From: an uncultured Verrucomicrobiota bacterium
GTDB lineage: Bacteria; Verrucomicrobiota; Verrucomicrobiia; Limisphaerales; JADLHS01
Reading direction: 5' to 3'
NCBI GenBank assembly: GCA_937894935.1
Contig: CALAYC010000224.1
Location: 1-13,726, forward strand
DNA length: 13,726 nucleotides
In this document: positions 1 to 7,786 of the stretch, in pieces
Numbering within the stretch: the first letter of the stretch is position 1
How the letters are laid out: the number at the start of each line of letters is the position of its first letter
The notes under the pieces: model-generated
What the model saw: only the letters and a program-made list of their open reading frames with translations
Database searches by the model: none
What the model was told of the DNA's origin: nothing
Position numbers and translations under genes: made by a program

Positions 1-129
1 CAACAACGTTTCGAATCGGGTGTAATCCAATTCGCGCCGCGACAACGAAAGATACGGTCGTTGCCGACGTTCCAGTTCCGCTCTGAATGCCTCGCCGATA
101 TAACCCGTTCCGCCAAGTAAAAGAATCAT
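1..129 (-). CDS. N-terminus of RmlD-like nucleotide-sugar reductase (partial)
   Basis: Only the first 43 codons are inside the window; the gene runs off the left edge. The peptide starts MILLLGGTGYIGEAF, a Rossmann-fold NAD(P)-binding loop (GGTGYIG) at residues 6-12, followed by an alpha helix and a basic stretch ending in RRELDYTRF, which resembles the 'ELDITD' region of dTDP-4-dehydrorhamnose reductases (RmlD/RfbD). Its start codon overlaps the stop of rmlA by four bases (ATGA at 129-126), which implies translational coupling in one operon. That neighbour supports a role in dTDP-sugar synthesis in the cytoplasm, as the reductase or another short-chain dehydrogenase-type sugar-nucleotide enzyme. 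With so little sequence, an epimerase/dehydratase of the same superfamily cannot be excluded. Confidence 0.75.
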   Translation of the reverse strand, partial: MILLLGGTGYIGEAFRAELERRQRPYLSLSRRELDYTRFETLL

Positions 130-1010
130 TGTTCGCGCTTCAATCGTTTTGCTTCTGCCACCACACCGTTCAGATAATCCCGATACTCGCAATTCGGCAT
201 CCGAGCGGTCAATTCCGCCAAATTCTCCAAACTCAATATCCCGGCGCGATACGCCGCTTCTTCCGGACAACCAATCTTTATGCCGGTGCGCTTTTCAATC
301 GTCTGCACATAGGCACTGGCCTCGTGCAAACTGCTACTCGTTCCCGCATCGAGCCATGCAAAACCGCGCGTCAATCGTGACACCCGGAGCTTGCCGCGCT
401 GGAGATATGAAACGTTCACATCCGTGATTTCCAATTCGCCACGCGCCGATGGCTTTTGATTTTTTACGATGCTCAACACTTCGTTGTCGTAAATATACAA
501 ACCGGGCACTGCGTAATTGCTCTTCGGCTGCTTGGGTTTCTCCTCAATGGAAATCGCCTGCCCTTGCGCGTCAAATTCCACCACACCATAACGTTCTGGA
601 TCGTTGACGTGATAACCAAAGATCGTGGCACCGTCGGAAAACTCCTTGAATGCCTTGGCAAACGCATCACCGCCGTAAAAAATATTATCGCCCAGAATCA
701 ACGTCACGTTGTCTTTGCCGATGAACGATTCAGCAATCAAAAACGCCTGTGCAATGCCTGCTGGCTTTTCCTGAACGCGATAATCAATCGTGAGCCCAAA
801 CCGCGATCCATCTCCCAGCAACTGCTGAAAACGCGGCAAATCATGCGGCGTCGAAATTAGACACAGTTCCCGAATCCCACCTTCGATCAACGTCGTAAGC
901 GGATAATAAACCATCGGTTTGTCGTAAACCGGTTGTAATTGTTTACTGGCAACCAGCGTCAGCGGATAAAGCCGCGAGCCCGCGCCACCAGCGAGGATGA
1001 TTCCTTTCAT
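126..1010 (-). CDS. rmlA: glucose-1-phosphate thymidylyltransferase RmlA
   Basis: Makes dTDP-glucose from dTTP and glucose 1-phosphate, the first step of dTDP-L-rhamnose synthesis for surface polysaccharide. The 294-residue product has the usual family length. Visible motifs in order: nucleotide-binding loop GGAGSRLYPLT near residues 8-18; KPMVYYPL for the sugar-phosphate site; EKPAGIAQAF; LGDNIFYGG with the metal-binding Asp near residue 110; EEKPKQPKSNYAVPGLYIYD; and GFAWLDAGT followed by TIEKRTGIKIGCPEEAA near the C-terminus. I start at ATG 1010 because MKGIILAGG is the standard family N-terminus; an in-frame TTG at 1019 would add MNR. No convincing ribosome-binding site is seen for either start. 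The gene is downstream of midA (65-bp gap) and overlaps the rmlD-like gene by 4 bp, consistent with co-transcription. Confidence 0.95.
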   Translation of the reverse strand: MKGIILAGGAGSRLYPLTLVASKQLQPVYDKPMVYYPLTTLIEGGIRELCLISTPHDLPRFQQLLGDGSRFGLTIDYRVQEKPAGIAQAFLIAESFIGKDNVTLILGDNIFYGGDAFAKAFKEFSDGATIFGYHVNDPERYGVVEFDAQGQAISIEEKPKQPKSNYAVPGLYIYDNEVLSIVKNQKPSARGELEITDVNVSYLQRGKLRVSRLTRGFAWLDAGTSSSLHEASAYVQTIEKRTGIKIGCPEEAAYRAGILSLENLAELTARMPNCEYRDYLNGVVAEAKRLKREQ

Positions 1011-1075
1011 TCGATTCAATTCTGAATTTGCGCCTCAAAATGCCGCGCATCTCATGTGAAGCAAGCTATTTGCCT

Positions 1076-2194
1076 TCACAAATTACCCGACCTTTCATCC
1101 GTAAGCTCCGCACGGACGCCGCGCGATTGCACCAACACTTTGAACGCCCGCCCGAGGTGTTCCGGGTGCATCAACGTTTGCAATTCGCGATTCTGTTTCG
1201 CGCTCCAGCGACCAACTTTTTGCGCCTCCGTCCAAAAATTTGCCGCGGCTCTGGCAATAAACGAACCTTGATCCACCAATTGAATTGTTTTTAATCCGGC
1301 GGCTTCTCCCACCCGTCGGAGATGCGAAAAATTCACGTGCGCCGTTAAATCTTGCGTGCCTGGATCGTCTAATAAATCGGTCGTAACACGATGCCGCCGA
1401 TAAGCGCGAAGCGTGCCTTGGGCTCGCGCCGGTAAAAAAAACTCTTCCGCGCGCAAGCCATAATCTGCGGTTATCAGATATCCGGCTCTGAGCGACCACG
1501 CCGCCCGTCGCCACCAGGCTTCTGCAGCAGGCGAGATTTCGGTCGTGAAGTTGTCCGGGAGAACTTCCAACAATTCCACCGGTAAATCCGCCAATTCCGC
1601 GACCGTACCAGCCGCGATCTTCGTCCATTTGAAATTTCCGTCGCTCCACGTGACGCCCCACTCAAACCATTCTCGCTGCGCCAAATCCCAGCCCAATCGC
1701 CGCACCGGCATCGCATCCAACAACTCGTTTGCAAAGATGACACCGGAAAATTCAGCCTCTGCACTGGAAAACCCTGTCTGCCACTGCACGCGACCGGCAA
1801 AATCCTTCAATCGTTCTTCCTGCCAAGCCCGGCGTTTTACTGACGGTTCGAGAATGACGTATTCGAGTCGCTCAAAAAGATCAGCCCGATGTTCTCGCAG
1901 CCAATTCAGAATATCCGCCGCGAGTTTTCCGTCGTGCGCTCCGGCTTCGACGATTTGAAACTTTTCTCTCGGCATCGCTGCGAGCCAATCGGCAAATTGA
2001 AACGCCAGCAATTCCCCGAAAAGCGACCCCACGCTGACACTCGTGTAGAAGTCCCCGGCGCGTCCTACTGTGTCACTTTCCTTTTCGTAAAATCCATAAT
2101 CAGGACAATACAAGGCCAGTTCCATGAAGCGCGCAAAGGGAATTACCCCCTGCAAGGCAATCTCCTCCTTAATAATTTTGCTCAATTGGCTCAT
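1076..2194 (-). CDS. SAM-dependent methyltransferase, MidA/NDUFAF7 family (COG1565)
   Basis: The 372-residue product matches the MidA family of Rossmann methyltransferases, whose mitochondrial member NDUFAF7 dimethylates an arginine of a complex I subunit; the bacterial substrate is generally unknown. Visible signatures: MELALYCPDYGFY near residues 24-36; GRAGDFYTS at 44-52; the SAM loop EAGAHDGKLAADIL at 83-96, close to the usual E-x-G-x-G-x-G; ILEPS at 115-119, probably the acidic end of strand 2; and ANELLDAMPVRR at 155-166, the most characteristic family motif. Start ATG 2194 gives a full-length protein; upstream CGGGAAA is a weak ribosome-binding candidate. It is the promoter-proximal gene of the minus-strand group with rmlA, divergent from pilT. 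Whether it has any functional link to the sugar genes is not evident. A link to respiratory complex I is family knowledge, not shown here. Confidence 0.88.
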   Translation of the reverse strand: MSQLSKIIKEEIALQGVIPFARFMELALYCPDYGFYEKESDTVGRAGDFYTSVSVGSLFGELLAFQFADWLAAMPREKFQIVEAGAHDGKLAADILNWLREHRADLFERLEYVILEPSVKRRAWQEERLKDFAGRVQWQTGFSSAEAEFSGVIFANELLDAMPVRRLGWDLAQREWFEWGVTWSDGNFKWTKIAAGTVAELADLPVELLEVLPDNFTTEISPAAEAWWRRAAWSLRAGYLITADYGLRAEEFFLPARAQGTLRAYRRHRVTTDLLDDPGTQDLTAHVNFSHLRRVGEAAGLKTIQLVDQGSFIARAAANFWTEAQKVGRWSAKQNRELQTLMHPEHLGRAFKVLVQSRGVRAELTDERSGNL

Positions 2195-2198
2195 TTTC

Positions 2199-2212
2199 CC
2201 GGGGCGCCCCGG
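2199..2212. promoter_or_regulatory. 14-bp perfect palindrome between midA and pilT
   Basis: CCGGGGCGCCCCGG reads identically on both strands. It lies 4 bp upstream of the midA start codon and 47 bp upstream of the pilT start, inside the 65-bp divergent intergenic region. It could be an operator, or form a hairpin that masks the midA initiation region in its mRNA. About one perfect 14-bp palindrome is expected by chance in a sequence of this size, so function is only suggested by position. Confidence 0.3.
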
Positions 2213-2259
2213 TGGCTGGTGCGGATTTAGCTAAAGAAGGCAGGAATCGTAAAGATTAT

Positions 2260-3354
2260 ATGGCCAAGATTGACGCGTTCTTCAATTTGATGTTTGAGCA
2301 AAAGGCTTCCGACCTGCATCTCTCGTCGGGAAATAACCCCATGTTGCGCATCAACGGTGAACTCCACCGCGTGGAGCACCCGCCGCTCGATAGCGACACG
2401 CTCAAAGCCATGATCTATGAGATCGCGCCCGAATATAAGATCAAGACGTTCGAAGAAACGGGCGACGTCGATTTTGGCTACGAAATTCCGAATATTTCCC
2501 GCTTCCGCGCCAATTTCTTCAACCAGAAATGCGGCGTCGCAGCGGTGTTCCGGCAAATTCCCAGCCGCGTTCTTTCCTTTGAAGATTTTGAAAAACTCGA
2601 TGCCCCGCTGCCGCCCGTGCTGAAAAAGTTTGCGATGCTGCACAAGGGTCTCGTCATCGTCACCGGCCCGACCGGCTCCGGTAAATCCACGACGCTGGCG
2701 GCAATGCTCGATTACGCGAATAAAAATCGGCGTGACCACATCATCACGATGGAAGACCCGATCGAATTTGTGCACGAGAGTAAAAACTGTCTCGTCAATC
2801 AGCGCGAAGTCGGTCTGCACACCAAGAGTTTCGCCACCGGTCTGAAAGGCGCTCTGCGCGAAGACCCGGACATCATCCTCATCGGTGAGTTGCGTGATTT
2901 GGAAACTATCGAACTCGCGATCATGGCCGCCAACACCGGTCACCTTGTGTTCGGCACGCTGCACACGCCCAGCGCTGCAAAAACGGTGGATCGTATCATC
3001 GACGTCTTCCCTGCAGATCAGCAGAACAAAATTCGTGCGACCCTTTCCGAATCGCTCCGCGGCATCGTGGCGCAAAACCTTTTCAAACGTATCGACAAGA
3101 AAGGCCGGGTGGCCGCGTTGGAAATTCTGGTGTTCAACACTGCGATTGCGAACCTCGTGCGCGAAGGCAAGACGCACCAGATTCCTGGTATGATTCAGGT
3201 CGGTAAGAAGATGGGTAATCAGCCACTTGATGACGCGATCATGGAACATCTGCGTATGAAACGCATTTCACCTGAGGAAGCTTACGAAAAATGCCTCGAA
3301 AAACGGAAATTCCGTCAGTTCCTCGCACACCCGCCGGAAGACGACGAAACCTAA
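2260..3354 (+). CDS. pilT: type IV pilus retraction ATPase PilT
   Basis: A hexameric cytoplasmic ATPase that powers pilus depolymerisation for twitching motility and DNA uptake. The 364-residue protein has the normal PilT length. The N-terminal PAS-like domain begins with KASDLHLSSGNNPMLRINGEL (about 15-35). The RecA-like domain follows, with Walker A GPTGSGKST at 136-144, the Asp-box region TMEDPIEF at 163-170, Walker B DIILIGELRD at 204-213, and His-box GHLVFGTLHT at 227-236. The motif TAIANLVREGKTHQI at 294-308 is the version of 'AIRNLIRE' needed for retraction in studied PilTs, so this is PilT and not PilB. I chose ATG 2260 because it gives the family N-terminus; a GTG at 2212 would add 16 unlike residues. 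AAGAAGG around 2234-2240 is a distant Shine-Dalgarno candidate. The second ATPase gene follows after 22 bp. Confidence 0.94.
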   Translation: MAKIDAFFNLMFEQKASDLHLSSGNNPMLRINGELHRVEHPPLDSDTLKAMIYEIAPEYKIKTFEETGDVDFGYEIPNISRFRANFFNQKCGVAAVFRQIPSRVLSFEDFEKLDAPLPPVLKKFAMLHKGLVIVTGPTGSGKSTTLAAMLDYANKNRRDHIITMEDPIEFVHESKNCLVNQREVGLHTKSFATGLKGALREDPDIILIGELRDLETIELAIMAANTGHLVFGTLHTPSAAKTVDRIIDVFPADQQNKIRATLSESLRGIVAQNLFKRIDKKGRVAALEILVFNTAIANLVREGKTHQIPGMIQVGKKMGNQPLDDAIMEHLRMKRISPEEAYEKCLEKRKFRQFLAHPPEDDET

Positions 3355-3376
3355 TCGCTAGCCAAGGACGAAGTTT

Positions 3377-4591
3377 ATGATGCGACGACTGGAGCTGGAT
3401 CACATCCTCAACACGATGCTGGATTCCCAGCCGGAGGTGTCCGACCTTTTATTCACCGTGGACCGCCCTCTTCAGGTGGAGTCCTACGGCGAACTCAAGC
3501 CTGTTACTCTCGATCCGCCGATCGAGAAACTCACGCCTTATCACACTGAATCCATTGCTTTAAACCTCGTCGGTGAAAATCAATGGCATCTTCAGGATTT
3601 GATGCGCAAAGGCTCGTGCGATACGTCGTATCAACTCGGCGATCGCGCCCGCTTCCGCGTGAACGTTTTCTCGCAACGCGGCCATTACTCGATTGTCTGC
3701 CGAAAGCTGAACACGCAGATTCCGACGCTCGCAACGCTGAAGCATCCGGATATCCTCGCGCAAATCCCCAAAGAGAAAACCGGCCTGGTGCTGGTCACCG
3801 GTGCAACCGGCTCCGGTAAATCCACGACGCTGGCCGCGATTCTCAACGAAGTGAACCTCACCAAAGGCGTTCACATCGTCACGCTCGAAGACCCGATTGA
3901 ATTCGTTTATCCGAATGTTCGCGCCACGTTCAATCAACGTGAACAAGGCACTGACTTCGACAACTTCGCCAACGGTCTCCGCGCCGCCTTGCGCCAAGCG
4001 CCGAAGATTATTCTCGTCGGTGAAATGCGCGACCGCGAAACGGTCAGCATCGCATTGAGCGCTGCGGAAACCGGTCACCTTGTGTTAAGCACACTGCACA
4101 CGATTGATGCCGGCCAGACGATTAACCGTATTCTCGGTATGTTCGAGCCGGAAGAACAGGACCAGATCCGAGCGCGTCTGGCAGATTCGTTGCGCTGGAT
4201 CATCGGCCAACGTCTCGTGCCGAAGATCGGCGGTGGCCGACAAGCATTGCTCGAAATCATGGGCACAAACCTGCGTATTCAGGAAACGATTCGCATGGGT
4301 GAAACGGAAGGCAAAAGCTTCTATGAAATCATCGAAGCGAGCTATCCGTTCGGCTGGCGCACGTTCGACCACTCCGCTATCGAAGCGTTCGAACAAGGCA
4401 AGATAACCGAAGAAACCGCCCTGCTCTACTGCTCGAAACGCGGCGTTGTCACTCGTGGCATTGACAATCTGAAGAAAGCGCGCGGCGAAATTACCAGCAA
4501 CATCGGCTCGCTCCGCATGAAAGGCTCAGTGGATTCCGGCGGTCTCAATGGCGGTCCGGCCACGCCCGCCGTCAGTCTCAAGATTAAATAA
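3377..4591 (+). CDS. second PilT-family ATPase (PilU/PilT2-like)
   Basis: Paralogue of the preceding PilT, 404 residues, placed 22 bp downstream with a clear Shine-Dalgarno AAGGA (3364-3368) eight bases before ATG 3377; a second in-frame ATG follows immediately. Walker A is GATGSGKST at 142-150, the Asp-box TLEDPIEFVY at 169-178, Walker B IILVGEMRD at 211-219 and His-box GHLVLSTLHT at 233-242. In place of the PilT retraction motif it has NLRIQETIRMGE (298-309), and it carries a roughly 60-residue extension ending in a Gly/Ser/Pro-rich tail, as seen in PilU-type accessory ATPases. PilU proteins assist PilT-dependent retraction under load. Exact assignment to PilU, PilT2 or a lineage-specific third class cannot be made by eye. 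It is probably co-transcribed with pilT and the downstream receiver-like gene. Confidence 0.9.
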   Translation: MMRRLELDHILNTMLDSQPEVSDLLFTVDRPLQVESYGELKPVTLDPPIEKLTPYHTESIALNLVGENQWHLQDLMRKGSCDTSYQLGDRARFRVNVFSQRGHYSIVCRKLNTQIPTLATLKHPDILAQIPKEKTGLVLVTGATGSGKSTTLAAILNEVNLTKGVHIVTLEDPIEFVYPNVRATFNQREQGTDFDNFANGLRAALRQAPKIILVGEMRDRETVSIALSAAETGHLVLSTLHTIDAGQTINRILGMFEPEEQDQIRARLADSLRWIIGQRLVPKIGGGRQALLEIMGTNLRIQETIRMGETEGKSFYEIIEASYPFGWRTFDHSAIEAFEQGKITEETALLYCSKRGVVTRGIDNLKKARGEITSNIGSLRMKGSVDSGGLNGGPATPAVSLKIK

Positions 4592-4594
4592 GTT

Positions 4595-5068
4595 ATGAGC
4601 GATCAATTTGAATTTCTCAGTGCGTCTGACAAACCGGCTTTGATTGCGTTTTCCACGCCGGAATGGTTGGAAGAAATCAAAAAGGCGCTTCAGGAACTCG
4701 GTTACAAAGTTCACACCGCCGCCACCCACAGCGACTTCCTCGTGCGATTCAGCCAGGTGCGTTATCAGGTCGTGGTGATTGAAGAACGGTTTGCCGCCAA
4801 CAATCTTCAGGAGAATCTCACGCTCCAGGCGATTCAACGCATGCCCATGGGCCAGCGTCGGCATTCGACGTTCATTCTCATTGGCGAATCGTTTCAGACG
4901 TTCACACCGATGCAGGCGATTCAGCAAAGCGTTCACGCCGTCATCAACAGTTCCGAATTGTTCCTGGTCAAACAACTCATCGAAAAAACTGTCGCAGACA
5001 ACCAGATGTTCCTGCACAGTTTCCAGGACGTGCAGTCCCGGCTCTACGCCGCCGCGCCCATGAAATAA
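4595..5068 (+). CDS. receiver-like protein without phosphorylation site, in pilT operon
   Basis: I do not recognise a named family. The 157-residue product follows the PilU-like gene by three bases, so it is almost certainly in the same operon. Its pattern of strands and helices resembles a CheY receiver: strand 1 ALIAF (15-19), helix EWLEEIKKALQELG (23-36), strand 2 KVHTAA, strand 3 YQVVVIEERF (57-66), strand 4 STFILIGES (91-99), strand 5 VHAVINSS (113-120) and a last helix LFLVKQLIEKTVADN. The paired acidic residues after strand 1 are absent, Glu63/Glu64 stands where the phosphoacceptor Asp would be, and the strand 5 Lys is missing. It would therefore be a pseudo-receiver that binds a partner without phosphorylation. 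By position, the partner could be one of the pilus ATPases. The fold assignment is inference. Confidence 0.7.
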   Translation: MSDQFEFLSASDKPALIAFSTPEWLEEIKKALQELGYKVHTAATHSDFLVRFSQVRYQVVVIEERFAANNLQENLTLQAIQRMPMGQRRHSTFILIGESFQTFTPMQAIQQSVHAVINSSELFLVKQLIEKTVADNQMFLHSFQDVQSRLYAAAPMK

Positions 5069-5071
5069 ATC

Positions 5072-5097
5072 CGCCTCGCGCATCGAGGCGTGATTTT
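5072..5097 (+). terminator. hairpin terminator after the pilT group
   Basis: CGCCTCG (5072-5078) and CGAGGCG (5084-5090) form a perfect 7-bp GC-rich stem with the 5-nt loop CGCAT, followed by TGATTTTT. It begins 3 bp after the stop codon of the receiver-like gene and precedes tlyA. The T-run is short (five) and offset by three bases, so termination may be partial. Confidence 0.6.
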
Positions 5098-5124
5098 TAA
5101 TCCCGCGGTCATTACGCTGCGGTC

Positions 5125-5868
5125 ATGATTCGTGTGGATCAGGCCCTGGTGGAACGGGGCATTTGCGAAAGCCGCGAGAAAGCCAAACGCGCCGTCATGG
5201 CCGGACAGGTTTTAATCAACGGCCAACCTGCTCGCAAACCCAGCGATATGGTCCGCGACGCCGACAAACTCTCTCTTGCTGTCACCGAAAAATTTGTCAG
5301 TCGCGGCGGTCACAAACTCGAGCACGCGCTTCAGCACTTTCAAATCAACGCAACCGACCAGATCGCCATTGATCTCGGCGCTTCAACCGGCGGTTTCACG
5401 GATTGTTTGCTGCAAGCAGGCGCTAAGAAAGTTTACGCCGTGGACGTGGGACACGGCCAACTCGCGTGGAAATTACGTCGTGATCCGCGCGTTGTGGTCA
5501 TGGAAAGGACAAATGCGCGCCATCTCGCTCCCGACCGCATGCCCGCGCCATTTTCGCCGGTCGATCTGGTGGTGATTGATTGTTCATTTATTTCGCTTCG
5601 CAAAATTCTCCCCCCTGCCGTTGCTTTGTTGCGCTCAACCGGTAAAATCCTCGCGCTGATCAAACCTCAGTTTGAAGCTGGCAAGGAAGAAGCGGACAAA
5701 GGCGCAGGTGTCATTACCGATCCCACTGTTCATCAGCGGATCATTCAGGAGTTGGAACAATTTGTGTCCCAAAGTGGCGGATTGCGCTGGGTTGATGTCA
5801 CCGAATCTCCGCTGCTCGGTCCAGCAGGCAACAAAGAATTTCTCGTTTTGATTGAAAAAAACGGCTGA
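5125..5868 (+). CDS. tlyA: TlyA family 2'-O-ribose rRNA methyltransferase
   Basis: TlyA enzymes methylate the 2'-hydroxyl of cytidines in 16S and, in long forms, 23S rRNA, which affects capreomycin sensitivity; the family was first called hemolysin A. The 247-residue protein has an N-terminal S4 RNA-binding domain (RVDQALVERG to about residue 58), then SRGGHKLEHAL (59-69) with the predicted catalytic Lys64. The FtsJ-like Rossmann domain has the SAM loop DLGASTGGFTDCLL (83-96), AVDVGHGQL (105-113), IDCSFISL with Asp152 (151-158), and LIKPQFEAG with Lys180 (178-186). Glu238 in NKEFLVLIE completes the expected K-D-K-E set. The start ATG 5125 matches the family N-terminus; no Shine-Dalgarno is visible. 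The end overlaps the NAD kinase gene by 17 bp, a pairing found in many bacteria. Confidence 0.94.
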   Translation: MIRVDQALVERGICESREKAKRAVMAGQVLINGQPARKPSDMVRDADKLSLAVTEKFVSRGGHKLEHALQHFQINATDQIAIDLGASTGGFTDCLLQAGAKKVYAVDVGHGQLAWKLRRDPRVVVMERTNARHLAPDRMPAPFSPVDLVVIDCSFISLRKILPPAVALLRSTGKILALIKPQFEAGKEEADKGAGVITDPTVHQRIIQELEQFVSQSGGLRWVDVTESPLLGPAGNKEFLVLIEKNG

Positions 5869-6736
5869 AAAAATTCAACGCGTCGGAGTCATCGGCAATC
5901 CCGATAAACAATCCTGCGCTCGCTCGGTCATTCGCGCCGCCACACTCATTCGAGCGGCTGGCCGCGAAGTATTCACCGAACCGGTCACTGCGCGACTCGC
6001 AAAACTCAACGCCACTGTTTGCCTCGACACCGCGCAACTCGCACGCGAAGTGGATTTACTGCTCGTGTTCGGCGGCGATGGCACCATGTTGCGCGTCGCT
6101 CGCGACACCGCCGGAGTTGCAACCCCCCTGCTTGGCATCAACATCGGCGGACTGGGTTTTCTCACCGCCGTCCCATCCGATCATCTGGAACGCGCGCTGA
6201 AACGAATCTGGCTCGGTGAATTCAAATTCGAACGCCGCGCGTTGCTCGAAGTCAAAGCGCGTGTGGGCGGTAAAGTCATTCGCAAGTTGGCGCTCAACGA
6301 CATCGTCGTGGGCCGCGGTGAAGTGGCGCGATTGATCGATCTCGAAGTCGTCGTCAATTCCGACCCACTGACGCGTTATCGCTGCGATGGTTTAATTGTA
6401 AGTTCACCGACCGGCTCCACCGCGTATTCATTGGCGGCGGGCGGTGCGGTTGTGTTGCCGACTGCCGATGTTTTTGCGCTGACCCCGATTTGCCCACACA
6501 CGTTGTCAAATCGCTCGTTGATCGTCCCGCTCAACGCCACCATCCACATTAAGCCCGTCAGCAAAGGGCCAGCGACGATTCTCAGCGCCGATGGCGATGT
6601 GCTGAGCGAGTTGACTCCGCAGGATACCGTAACCGTGCGACGCAGCCGGTACTCGGTAAAACTTATGCATCTGGCTGACAGCTCATTCTTCGAAGCGTTG
6701 CGACGCAAATTACAATGGCGCGGCGCTTATCTGTGA
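5852..6736 (+). CDS. nadK: NAD kinase
   Basis: Phosphorylates NAD+ to NADP+ in the cytoplasm. The 294-residue protein shows all family landmarks: GGDGTML at 74-80 (catalytic GGDG loop), GINIGGLGFLT at 95-105, LALNDIVV at 146-153 (the N-D/E of the NAD site), and CDGLIVSSPTGSTAYSLA at 178-195. ALTPICPHTLSNRSLIV follows at 209-225 and ILSADGDV near the end. No ATG is available upstream of the conserved region; the first usable codon is TTG 5852, giving MKKTAEKIQRVGVIGNPDK, with the nucleotide-fold strand VGVIGNP starting at residue 11. This start lies inside the tlyA reading frame (17-bp overlap, different frame), so translation is likely coupled to tlyA. The lacI-type gene follows after 27 bp. 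Confidence 0.94.
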   Translation: MKKTAEKIQRVGVIGNPDKQSCARSVIRAATLIRAAGREVFTEPVTARLAKLNATVCLDTAQLAREVDLLLVFGGDGTMLRVARDTAGVATPLLGINIGGLGFLTAVPSDHLERALKRIWLGEFKFERRALLEVKARVGGKVIRKLALNDIVVGRGEVARLIDLEVVVNSDPLTRYRCDGLIVSSPTGSTAYSLAAGGAVVLPTADVFALTPICPHTLSNRSLIVPLNATIHIKPVSKGPATILSADGDVLSELTPQDTVTVRRSRYSVKLMHLADSSFFEALRRKLQWRGAYL

Positions 6737-6763
6737 TATTCCACCCCGGAGATATAAATTAAA

Positions 6764-7786
6764 ATGGTTCGTCTTGTTGATATTGCTGAACGCGTCGGAG
6801 TGTCCGTCATGACCGTTTCCAAAGCGTTACGGGACCAGCCGGACGTCGCCGCCAGCACTCGCGCGCGCATCAAAGCGACGGCGAAAGAAATGGGCTACGT
6901 GCCGGATTCGAGTGCGCAAAGTCTCCGGACTCGCGCCACGAAACTCTTCGGTCTGGTGATTCCTTCGACAACCAATCCCGTGTTCGCCCGCATGGTTTAC
7001 GCGTTGGAGGAACGCGCACAGGAACTGGGTTACGACCTGTTGTTGTGCCACACACAGAACAAACCCGAACTCGAAGAACTCTGTTTTCGTCGCCTCTTGG
7101 CGCGCCGTGTTGACGGAATTTTTGCGACTCCGGTTTATCGGATGGAAAGCGATGCGAAGATTTATCGCGAACTGGAAGCCAGCGGAACTCCGGTGGTTTT
7201 ACTTGGATCCCCCGCAGCGTTTTGCAGTCAATTCGTCGGCGTGCAGACCGACGAACTCGCCGCCAGTTTCGCCGCCACCAGATATCTTCTCGAACTTGGC
7301 CACAAACGCATCGCGTATTTTACCGGCCCACTGCCTGCCATCTGGGCGCAGGAACGTTACGAAGGTTTTCGTCGCGCTCATCGTGAAGTCGGTCTCGACG
7401 TAGATGACGCACTGGTTTTTCACGCAGGAAGCACGATTGACGACGGACACAAGGCGGCGCTGCAATTTGCGAACGAACGTTGCGACGCCACCGCCATTCA
7501 GGCCTGCAACGACCTCGTCGCCATCGGCTGCGCCAACACGCTGTTACAACAAGGCATTCGCATTCCGCAGGACATCTCGTTGCTCGGCTTTGGTAACATT
7601 CTGGTTGCCGAACATTTTCGTGTCCCATTAACGACCGTTCGCCAGCCCAAATTCCGACTCGGCATTGCCGCCATCGAAATGATGCAGCAGCTTCTCCGGG
7701 GCGAACGCCCGGAAACCCGTCGCCTCCCGGCTGAATTGATTATCCGCGAAAGCACCGCCGCGCCCCAATCCACCAGTAAAGCGTAA
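6764..7786 (+). CDS. LacI-family transcriptional regulator
   Basis: The 340-residue protein begins with the LacI helix-turn-helix, RLVDIAERVGVSVMTVSKAL (3-22), continues with TRARIKATAKEMGYVPD (32-48) and has a hinge AQSLRTRATKLFGLVIP (51-67). The rest is a periplasmic-binding-protein-like effector domain with the family's QERYEGFRRA, ACNDLVAIG and TTVRQPKFRLGIAAIEMM segments. The usual 'GFDN/GFDD' before the dimer strand is GFGN here. GGAG at 6748-6751 lies 12 bp before ATG 6764 and is a plausible ribosome-binding site. Such proteins are sugar-responsive repressors binding palindromes with a central CG. No sugar catabolic operon sits next to it; the only carbohydrate-active gene in the window is the pectinesterase, whose upstream region has one candidate operator (12121-12130). 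Effector and targets are unknown. Confidence 0.92.
   Translation: MVRLVDIAERVGVSVMTVSKALRDQPDVAASTRARIKATAKEMGYVPDSSAQSLRTRATKLFGLVIPSTTNPVFARMVYALEERAQELGYDLLLCHTQNKPELEELCFRRLLARRVDGIFATPVYRMESDAKIYRELEASGTPVVLLGSPAAFCSQFVGVQTDELAASFAATRYLLELGHKRIAYFTGPLPAIWAQERYEGFRRAHREVGLDVDDALVFHAGSTIDDGHKAALQFANERCDATAIQACNDLVAIGCANTLLQQGIRIPQDISLLGFGNILVAEHFRVPLTTVRQPKFRLGIAAIEMMQQLLRGERPETRRLPAELIIRESTAAPQSTSKA

Noticed and set aside
2212..2259. N-terminal extension of PilT from GTG 2212
   Set aside because: The 16 extra residues (MAGADLAKEGRNRKDY) are unlike PilT N-termini and would start inside the palindrome next to midA; ATG 2260 gives the normal family start.
2227..3249. Long open frame antisense to pilT (340 codons)
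   Set aside because: It is a by-product of GC-rich codon use opposite a strongly conserved gene; the peptide has no recognisable domain, and similar antisense frames occur opposite other genes here.
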